Positions 7,036 to 10,560 of a stretch of DNA of 10,560 nucleotides are shown in pieces. The first letter of the stretch is position 1, and each line of letters starts with the position of its first letter. The stretch covers positions 1-10,560 of the forward strand of contig DAOWNK010000092.1 in NCBI GenBank assembly GCA_030642635.1. Reading direction: 5' to 3'. The position numbers and the translations under genes were made by a program. This DNA is from Pirellulales bacterium (GTDB lineage: Bacteria > Planctomycetota > Planctomycetia > Pirellulales > Thermoguttaceae). The notes under the pieces were generated by a model. The model saw only the letters and a program-made list of their open reading frames with translations, had not been told where the DNA came from and ran no database searches.

Positions 7036-7860
7036 ATGCGAAGTTTGTTGACGGGGTTGGTAGTCTCTGCGATTGTCGCTTTGGTTCCAATGTCGGCGAT
7101 GGCCGACAACCAGCAACTTGCAGATCGAATTGCCGACAACCTGCAAAAAAGCGGCCAACTGTCAAGCTACAAAATCGCCGTAAAGTACCAAAACGGTACT
7201 GCATGGTTGAAAGGCAAGGTGCGGGACCAGCAGCAGATGAGCGCCGCGCTTAGAACTGCGTTTCGCACCGACGGGGTCAATCGTGTGGTCAACCGCATGA
7301 AGATCGACTCGTCTCTGGCAGCCAAGCAGCCGGCGAAGCAGAAGACGACCCTAATGGCAAAAAGGCGGCCGTCGAGGTTGTCAAGCGGTGCAATTACACA
7401 GCAAAGGATGCAATTGGCCGCTACGGGCCCGGTTGTCGTCCCGGTTGCGCTGCTGCAACAGACGCCGCAGCGTCAGATGAGGCAGGCGCCGCAGCGTCAG
7501 ATGAGGCAGGCGCCGCAGCGTCCGATCCCGGTCGCCTACATGCAAAACGGCGTCATGGCACCTGCAATGCAAGCACAAGGCCGCCCGGTGCCGATGTACA
7601 CCCAAGCCAGCCCCGGCGTCGCACCGGCTCGATACGACCAGCCGTGCATGCCGAACTACTCGTGGCCGAGCTACGCGGCGCACCCGAACTATGCCGCAGT
7701 GACGTACCCGAAGCAGTATTCGCCGACCGCATGGCCGTTTATCGGCCCGTTCTATCCGTACCCACAGGTCCCGCTCGGATGGCGGAAAGTGACCCTGGAG
7801 TGGGACGACGGTTGGTGGATGCTCGACTTCAAGGATTCGTCGAGGTGCCGCTTCCACTAA
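7036..7860 (+). CDS. Exported BON-domain protein with Gln/Arg/Pro-rich linker and Trp/Tyr/Pro-rich C-terminus
   Basis: 274 residues. Residues 1-23 are a signal peptide (LLTGLVVSAIVALVP, cleavage after AMA). Residues ~26-91 match a BON domain: helix 'LADRIADNLQKSG', strand 'YKIAVKYQNGTAWLKGKV', helix, then 'DGVNRVVNRMKI'. BON domains are linked to phospholipid or membrane-surface binding in periplasmic proteins such as OsmY. Residues 144-162 hold an 8-residue tandem repeat (PQRQMRQA). The C-terminal ~50 residues (224-274: 'AWPFIGPFYPYPQVPLGW', then 'WDDGWWMLDF') look highly conserved and match planctomycete proteins I remember; their function is unknown to me. A candidate terminator follows directly, so the gene is probably a single transcription unit. 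Envelope location is likely. Confidence 0.85.
   Translation: MRSLLTGLVVSAIVALVPMSAMADNQQLADRIADNLQKSGQLSSYKIAVKYQNGTAWLKGKVRDQQQMSAALRTAFRTDGVNRVVNRMKIDSSLAAKQPAKQKTTLMAKRRPSRLSSGAITQQRMQLAATGPVVVPVALLQQTPQRQMRQAPQRQMRQAPQRPIPVAYMQNGVMAPAMQAQGRPVPMYTQASPGVAPARYDQPCMPNYSWPSYAAHPNYAAVTYPKQYSPTAWPFIGPFYPYPQVPLGWRKVTLEWDDGWWMLDFKDSSRCRFH
7463..7522 (+). repeat. 24-bp tandem repeat (2.5 copies) inside the BON gene
   Basis: Two copies at 7463-7486 and 7487-7510 are identical at DNA level; a third begins at 7511 and diverges after 12 bases. The 24-bp unit encodes PQRQMRQA in frame, so copy number can change without a frameshift. It lies in the low-complexity linker between the BON domain and the conserved C-terminus. 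Confidence 0.9.
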
Positions 7861-7886
7861 AGACACCACCACCTGTCAAAAATTTT

Positions 7887-7925
7887 AAGCCCCCGTACCG
7901 GATCAACCGGCGTGGAGGCTTTTTC
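7887..7925 (+). terminator. Probable intrinsic terminator after the BON gene
   Basis: AAGCCCCC (7887-7894) can pair with GGAGGCTT (one mismatch). The interior carries a second CCGG...CCGG pairing, and the right arm runs into TTTTTC. It sits about 27 bases after the stop codon at 7860. Confidence 0.65.
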
Positions 7926-7965
7926 TTAAGGGGGAAGGAAGAAGGGGGAAGGGGGATTTCATTTA

Positions 7966-8090
7966 GCCGCCGTGCTTGCACGGCGCGATGGCAGCGAGCC
8001 GCCGGGTTTATCCCGGCGTGAACTACCCACGGGGACAAGCCCCGCGGCTCGCCGTGCTCATGTGATACCGGCGAGACGCCGGTTCCACTG
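7966..8090. repeat. Hairpin-rich intergenic element, probably a dispersed repeat
   Basis: Nested and adjacent perfect inverted repeats are visible: GCCGTGC/GCACGGC (7969-7975/7978-7984), CGCCGGG/CCCGGCG (8000-8006/8012-8018), CGGGG/CCCCG (8030-8034/8040-8044), GCGAGCCGC/GCGGCTCGC enclosing the previous two (7994-8002/8044-8052), and ACCGGCG/CGCCGGT (8067-8073/8077-8083). GCACGGC at 7978 can pair alternatively with GCCGTGC at 8051-8057, extending the enclosing stem. Such GC-rich palindromes recur between genes in planctomycete genomes as I remember them; copy number in this genome cannot be seen. It has no coding capacity that I can support. Confidence 0.65.
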
Positions 8091-8199
8091 TGATTATCCA
8101 ATACAATCCGAAAAATCCGCAAGTTTACCGCAGCTTCACACGATAAATAGTCATATACCACGGTCTACGATCATATATCAATCCGTCGAGGAACAACGG

Positions 8200-8781
8200 A
8201 TGTCCAGGAAATTTGCTTTTACCGCTGTTGGTGTTTTGGTGCTGCTGTCGTTGGTTTCGGCCACCGGCTGTAGGTGGACGACCCTTGGGCCGAGCCTGAA
8301 TATTGGGTTTGCGAGCTATCCGATCCCCGTCTCTCCATACTTCCAGAAGATTGCAGAGGATAAGTTCCACGAACACGAGCGGTACGAGCGTGTGCCGATA
8401 CTCGGCCCGATCACGGCCGGAGGGCCGGCCGTTGCGTTGGACCCACCTTCCGACGACGAGATCATGCGTGCACTTGAGGACGCCCGGTCGGTTCAGGGCG
8501 GTTTGCCGCTGATGCACGAGATACAACGCAACAACGTGCGGATCGTGGTCGAGCCGATCGCCGACTACGTCGATCCGCCGCGTGTGTATCCGCTGGTCGG
8601 TCCGGCGCAGCTACACCATGCCCATTACAAGTGCATAGTTTACTTCTCCGAAGTCACACGAATAGGCTGGCCGATTCCGTACACTACCGTCGACGAGGAC
8701 ACACAGGAGGTGATCTACATCGATCACAACCACCTACACATGGTCGGAAACGTCGACTGTGGCCCGGGCAGTAGTTACTAA
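8200..8781 (+). CDS. Conserved lipoprotein of unknown function
   Basis: 193 residues. Residues 1-23 are a lipoprotein signal peptide (FAFTAVGVLVLLSLVSATG) with Cys24 as the lipid-attachment site, so the protein is anchored to a membrane facing the periplasm or outside. The mature part has no enzyme motif I recognise, but it contains runs typical of strongly conserved proteins: 'HERYERVPILGPI', 'ALDPPSDDEIMRALEDAR', 'HEIQRNNVRIVVEPIADYVDPPR', 'VGPAQLHHAHYKCIVYF' and a His-rich end 'YIDHNHLHMVGN'. I remember close relatives in Pirellulaceae annotated only as hypothetical. The start is supported by GAGGA seven bases upstream and by the signal peptide. The gene has its own terminator and is separated from its upstream neighbour by a terminator and hairpin element, so it is probably monocistronic. 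Confidence 0.85.
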   Translation: MSRKFAFTAVGVLVLLSLVSATGCRWTTLGPSLNIGFASYPIPVSPYFQKIAEDKFHEHERYERVPILGPITAGGPAVALDPPSDDEIMRALEDARSVQGGLPLMHEIQRNNVRIVVEPIADYVDPPRVYPLVGPAQLHHAHYKCIVYFSEVTRIGWPIPYTTVDEDTQEVIYIDHNHLHMVGNVDCGPGSSY

Positions 8782-8814
8782 GTTGGCCGTGCCGACAGGC
8801 CGGCAAGAAATACC

Positions 8815-8852
8815 AAACCCCACCGGCCACAGTCGCGGCCGATGGGGTTTTT
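8815..8852 (+). terminator. Intrinsic terminator between convergent genes
   Basis: AAACCCCACCGGCC pairs with GGCCGATGGGGTTT apart from one mismatch, with an 8-base loop, and the right arm leads into TTTTTCGATTTTT. It follows the lipoprotein stop by about 34 bases and lies seven bases from the end of the minus-strand DUF2283 gene. The minus-strand tail (TTTGGTATTT) is weaker but could also terminate that gene. Confidence 0.85.
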
Positions 8853-8858
8853 CGATTT

Positions 8859-9059
8859 TTAGATGGCCTGGAACTGAATTGAGGACAACTCCATATCGGA
8901 GGCGCGAGCAGATATACCGAGGAACTCTACACCGACAACTCGTTCGTTTTCATCATAATCCAAAATGACCCCGGGACGAACTTCTTCAGACTCGATAATC
9001 CTGCTTTCGTCGAGCCGAAAATACAGGGCGTCACTTTCTTTGTCTACTTTTATTCGCAT
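8859..9059 (-). CDS. DUF2283 family small protein
   Basis: 66 residues, the full length for the family. The sequence 'MRIKVDKESDALYFRLDE' followed by 'EEVRPGVILDYDENERVVGVEFLGIS' is the standard DUF2283 pattern (a Y/V-D-x-E-x-D-x-L-Y strand, then the 'PGVxLDYDExxRVVGxE' strands). The biochemical function is not established; genes of this family are often found beside DUF4258 genes and other small stress or toxin-like genes, but no DUF4258 gene is visible here. The ATG at 9059 overlaps the stop of a 15-codon minus-strand reading frame (TAATG); AGGA lies about 11 bases upstream. It converges with the lipoprotein gene and diverges from the interrupted TPR gene. Confidence 0.85.
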   Translation of the reverse strand: MRIKVDKESDALYFRLDESRIIESEEVRPGVILDYDENERVVGVEFLGISARASDMELSSIQFQAI

Positions 9060-9140
9060 TAGTTCTTATCCTGGAGCATATCGCTAAAATGTTGCGACTC
9101 TTCCATATAAACAGGATAACACAAACCCACGTCACAGACC

Positions 9141-9160
9141 AGCCGAACTTCTCTTCGGCT
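9141..9160. other. Perfect 7-bp hairpin upstream of the interrupted TPR gene
   Basis: AGCCGAA - 6-nt loop - TTCGGCT forms a perfect stem. It lies between the divergent DUF2283 and TPR-like genes and six bases before the candidate GTG start at 9167. There is no T run on either strand, so it does not look like a terminator. It may be an operator or a 5'-UTR structure; nothing in the sequence decides. Confidence 0.4.
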
Positions 9161-9166
9161 GTCTCC

Positions 9167-9334
9167 GTGAGTTTTCGGCAAGTACTATTTCTCGTATTGT
9201 TTGCAATACTCGCCATGCCGTCCACGGTATCTCCAGCCCGGGCGGACGACGCCGATGACCGCTTCGCCGTGGCGACCGGGCATTACGCCGCCGGGCGGTG
9301 GAAACTGGCCGTCGAAGAGTTCCAGACGTTCCTA
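9167..9334 (+). pseudogene. 5' fragment of an exported TPR-like protein gene, interrupted by an IS630 element
   Basis: From GTG at 9167 the frame reads a signal peptide (SFRQVLFLVLFAILAMPST, likely cleavage after ARA), then 'DDRFAVATGHYAAGRWKLAVEEFQTFL', which resembles the first helices of a TPR repeat as found in exported planctomycete TPR proteins. The reading frame then runs into the left inverted repeat of the IS at 9335, inside the codon CTA. An upstream ATG at 9089 is in frame, but it would add 26 residues before the signal peptide and has a GGAG only at long distance; GTG 9167 has no clear Shine-Dalgarno either, so the start is open. The remainder should lie beyond 10560, outside the window. 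Codons downstream of 9335 in this frame belong to the IS and were not counted. Confidence 0.7.
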
Positions 9335-9362
9335 GTGCTTTGTCAATTTTTAATTTTAGGGT
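9335..9362 (+). repeat. Left inverted repeat of the IS630 element
   Basis: 28 bases matching the right end at 20 positions when aligned without gaps: the outer 11 are identical, the inner 7 (TTAGGGT) are identical, and the middle is mostly different. It contains the stop codon of the transposase (complement of 9343-9345). Confidence 0.85.
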
Positions 9363-10038
9363 ACAGGGACTTCAGTTTGTGTCTGGCATTTTCGATAGTG
9401 AATTGCCAGTCGACTCCTCTTTGCTTATCGTTGCTGTCTGTCGCCCAGGCATCTGTTTCCTCTCGAAGCATCTTGATGTTTGGAATGCGGCGGCCCGACA
9501 AACATTGGCGAGTCATCGAACTCAATTCGTTCTCCGCGATATTTAACCAACTGCCATGCTTTGGCGTAAAACGAAACTCCAGGCGTTGCACAATCGCACG
9601 TGCCTGATCCGGCGGGAACGCTTCGTAGAACGCGCCTTTCGTATGAGTATTCAAATTGTCAGAAACCAAAATGACTTTTTTAGCATCTGCATAACGCGTT
9701 CGAAGAAGTTCTTCCATTTCAAAAGCCCAATCGACCTTCGTGCGTCGTGGGCGGACACTCACCTTGCGCCAGCCCGACAACGGCTCGGCAAACATGAAAA
9801 TGCAGGCCGTTCCCGCTCGTTCGTATTCGTAATCGACCCGCCGGGGATGTTTCCTCGTCACGGCAATCGGCTCCCGTGTTTCCTTCGTCAACTGCACTGG
9901 CTGTTCGTCCATGCAAACGACCGGAAACGCCGTGTCATACGGCTGGGCGTATGTTTCCAGCACATCCTCCATGCATGCGGCATACTCGGCGTCGGCGTCC
10001 GGCGGAATGACCCAGTATTGAATTTTCCGGTTCGTCAT
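9343..10038 (-). CDS. IS630-family transposase, catalytic DDE part
   Basis: 231 residues if started at the overlapping ATG (10038), but it is probably made mainly as a -1 frameshift fusion with the upstream frame. The catalytic triad is visible: Asp44 in 'VVCMDEQP', Asp127 in 'ILVSDNLNTHT' and Glu169 in 'PKHGSWLNIAENELS', matching the IS630 DDE domain. 'PPDADAEYAACMEDVLETYAQPYD' at the start and the C-terminal 'VDWQFTIENARHKLKSLYP' are also typical. The domain is full length with no internal stop, and the gene ends inside the left inverted repeat. Confidence 0.9.
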   Translation of the reverse strand: MTNRKIQYWVIPPDADAEYAACMEDVLETYAQPYDTAFPVVCMDEQPVQLTKETREPIAVTRKHPRRVDYEYERAGTACIFMFAEPLSGWRKVSVRPRRTKVDWAFEMEELLRTRYADAKKVILVSDNLNTHTKGAFYEAFPPDQARAIVQRLEFRFTPKHGSWLNIAENELSSMTRQCLSGRRIPNIKMLREETDAWATDSNDKQRGVDWQFTIENARHKLKSLYPKIKN

Positions 10039-10478
10039 CCCGTTTTTTTTAGTGTTCTGCGAACCGTTTCATGGCTGATCGAGTCTGCGATTTCCAGTTC
10101 CACCACTTGCTCGGCAAGAAGACGCAACGTCCAATTGGCGAACCCCTTGGGAGGCACACCAAGACGCAGTGCGATCACCTTGGCTTCCTGCTCTCCGTCG
10201 AGCAGTTTTTGTCGCGGTGGCGTATCTCGCTTTTTCCCGTTCAGTGCGATCTCGAAACCATCCGTTACCAACCGCTGGCGTATGTTTTCCACGGTTTTCG
10301 TTCGACAGGAAAACGCTTCTGCAATTTTCTTGTCGGTCCAGTTCGGTCCATCGGCGTCCGCCTTGAGCAGTATTTGTGCTCGGCGCACCTTTTGCGATGT
10401 CCCCTTGAGCTTTTTCACCACGTCGCGGAGTACATTCCGCTCTTCATCCGTGAGACGAACGATATACTTTTTTTCCAC
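10035..10478 (-). CDS. IS630-family transposase, N-terminal (DNA-binding) part
   Basis: 147 residues from GTG at 10478, with GGAGGA about six bases upstream. It contains helix-turn-helix features of the IS630 N-terminus: 'LTDEERNVLRDVVKK', 'RAQILLKADADGPNWTDKKI', 'TVENIRQRLVTDGFEIAL', and a second helical part ending 'SHETVRRTLKK'. It should recognise the inverted repeats. Alone it lacks the catalytic domain. Its stop overlaps the ATG of the next frame (ATGA), and just before it is a run of eight A in the frame cta aaa aaa acg. A -1 slip there yields 'RRTLKKNGMTNRKIQYWVIPP', which restores the usual family sequence 'LKKN...W.IPP'. The full protein is therefore most likely a frameshift fusion with the downstream frame. 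Confidence 0.88.
   Translation of the reverse strand: MEKKYIVRLTDEERNVLRDVVKKLKGTSQKVRRAQILLKADADGPNWTDKKIAEAFSCRTKTVENIRQRLVTDGFEIALNGKKRDTPPRQKLLDGEQEAKVIALRLGVPPKGFANWTLRLLAEQVVELEIADSISHETVRRTLKKTG
10043..10050 (-). promoter_or_regulatory. Programmed -1 frameshift site (A8) in the transposase
   Basis: On the minus strand eight consecutive A lie at the junction of the two transposase frames, giving the slippery heptamer A AAA AAA in the zero frame. A -1 shift joins the two frames without loss of family sequence. Several IS630 elements use such A runs. The slip site is seen; its use is inferred. Transcriptional slippage is an alternative. Confidence 0.7.
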
Positions 10479-10530
10479 AGCGATTCCTCCATGTTGCCAA
10501 ACAGCATGAAGGAATATACATTATAATGCA

Positions 10531-10558
10531 ACCCTAATTCCTAAGCGTGACAAAGCAC
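10531..10558 (-). repeat. Right inverted repeat of the IS630 element
   Basis: This is the transposase-proximal end, beginning ACCCTAA and ending TGACAAAGCAC before the TA at the window edge. It mirrors the left repeat in its outer 11 and inner 7 bases. Confidence 0.85.
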
Positions 10559-10560
10559 TA

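Larger units (their letters stand above)
7861..8199. other. 339-bp gene-free region: terminator, polypurine tract, hairpin element, leader
   Basis: This stretch holds no supported gene. It contains a terminator-like structure (7887-7925), an almost pure A/G tract (7928-7956), a nested-hairpin element (7966-8090) and an AT-rich leader before the lipoprotein gene. In the leader TTCACA (8135-8140) resembles a -35 box, but TATACC at 8154-8159 is only 13 bases away, so I do not call a promoter. An open frame continues upstream of 8200 through the hairpin element, but the ribosome-binding site and lipoprotein signal place the start at 8200. Confidence 0.6.
9335..10558 (-). mobile_element. Complete IS630-family insertion sequence
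   Basis: 1224 bp bounded by inverted repeats whose outer 11 bases are identical (GTGCTTTGTCA at 9335; TGACAAAGCAC ending at 10558). The direct TA at 9333-9334 and 10559-10560 is the TA duplication typical of IS630/Tc1-mariner transposition. It carries a two-frame transposase on the minus strand with the DDE motif. All parts are present and the A8 frameshift site is intact, so it may be active. It is inserted in the + strand TPR-like gene in the opposite orientation. The family assignment rests on the transposase and TA target. Confidence 0.9.

Noticed and set aside
7463..7522. CRISPR-like direct repeats
   Set aside because: The copies are contiguous without spacers and are in frame within a coding sequence.
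7972..8199. Upstream extension of the lipoprotein frame
   Set aside because: It would translate the hairpin element. The lipoprotein signal peptide and GAGGA site fix the start at 8200.
8859..9225. Toxin-antitoxin pair with the DUF2283 gene
   Set aside because: No second gene with a toxin or DUF4258 signature is found beside it; the minus-strand frame at 9031-9225 overlaps the plus-strand signal peptide and shows no family features.
9335..9607. Continuation of the TPR-like frame into the IS as a real C-terminus
   Set aside because: The residues after 9334 are translated from the inverted repeat and antisense transposase DNA. It may be made as a chimeric tail but is not the original gene.
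9556..10509. 317-codon plus-strand open frame across the IS
   Set aside because: It is antisense to the transposase, whose DDE motif and family sequence are unmistakable; the plus-strand translation is rich in Arg, Ser and Phe without a recognisable motif.

Overview
The window most likely comes from a planctomycete (Planctomycetota, probably near the Pirellulales). This rests on family recognition only: a giant surface-type protein built from 'VAMDxDGDFVVTW' repeats with a 'GGxDxAKLYDSxGDDTF' C-terminus, a redoxin with an EF-hand-like N-terminal domain, a BON protein with a Tyr/Pro/Trp-rich tail, a conserved lipoprotein, and a hairpin-rich intergenic repeat. All of these resemble planctomycete proteins and DNA that I remember; no database search was possible.

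Layout. 103-5304 (+) encodes a protein of about 1733 residues. It holds thirteen ~54-residue propeller-like repeats in two blocks (6 and 7), an S1 (trypsin-fold) protease domain nested in the first block, an Ig/SbsA-like domain between the blocks, and six ~50-residue Asp/Gly-rich C-terminal repeats. Its stop codon overlaps the start of 5301-6818 (+) by ATGA. That second gene is an exported TlpA/ResA-like thioredoxin-fold protein whose active site reads WCEPA, so the second catalytic Cys is missing. The two genes look like a translationally coupled pair.

7036-7860 (+) is an exported BON-domain protein with a very strong Shine-Dalgarno sequence and a candidate terminator. 7861-8199 is non-coding and holds that terminator, a polypurine tract and a ~125-bp nested-hairpin element. 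8200-8781 (+) is a conserved lipoprotein. It ends at a terminator shared with the convergent gene 8859-9059 (-), a small DUF2283 protein.

From 9167 (or 9089) a signal-peptide plus TPR-like gene begins on the + strand. After about 56 codons it is interrupted by a complete IS630-family element (9335-10558, TA duplication at 9333-9334 and 10559-10560). The transposase is on the - strand in two frames joined by a probable -1 frameshift at an A8 run. The right end of the IS coincides with the window edge, so the rest of the interrupted gene is not visible.

The most interesting part is the 103-6818 pair: a giant protein in which two different domains, one of them a protease, are inserted at the same position of successive propeller blades, coupled to a single-cysteine thioredoxin-like protein. 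The propeller fold and any joint function are inference.
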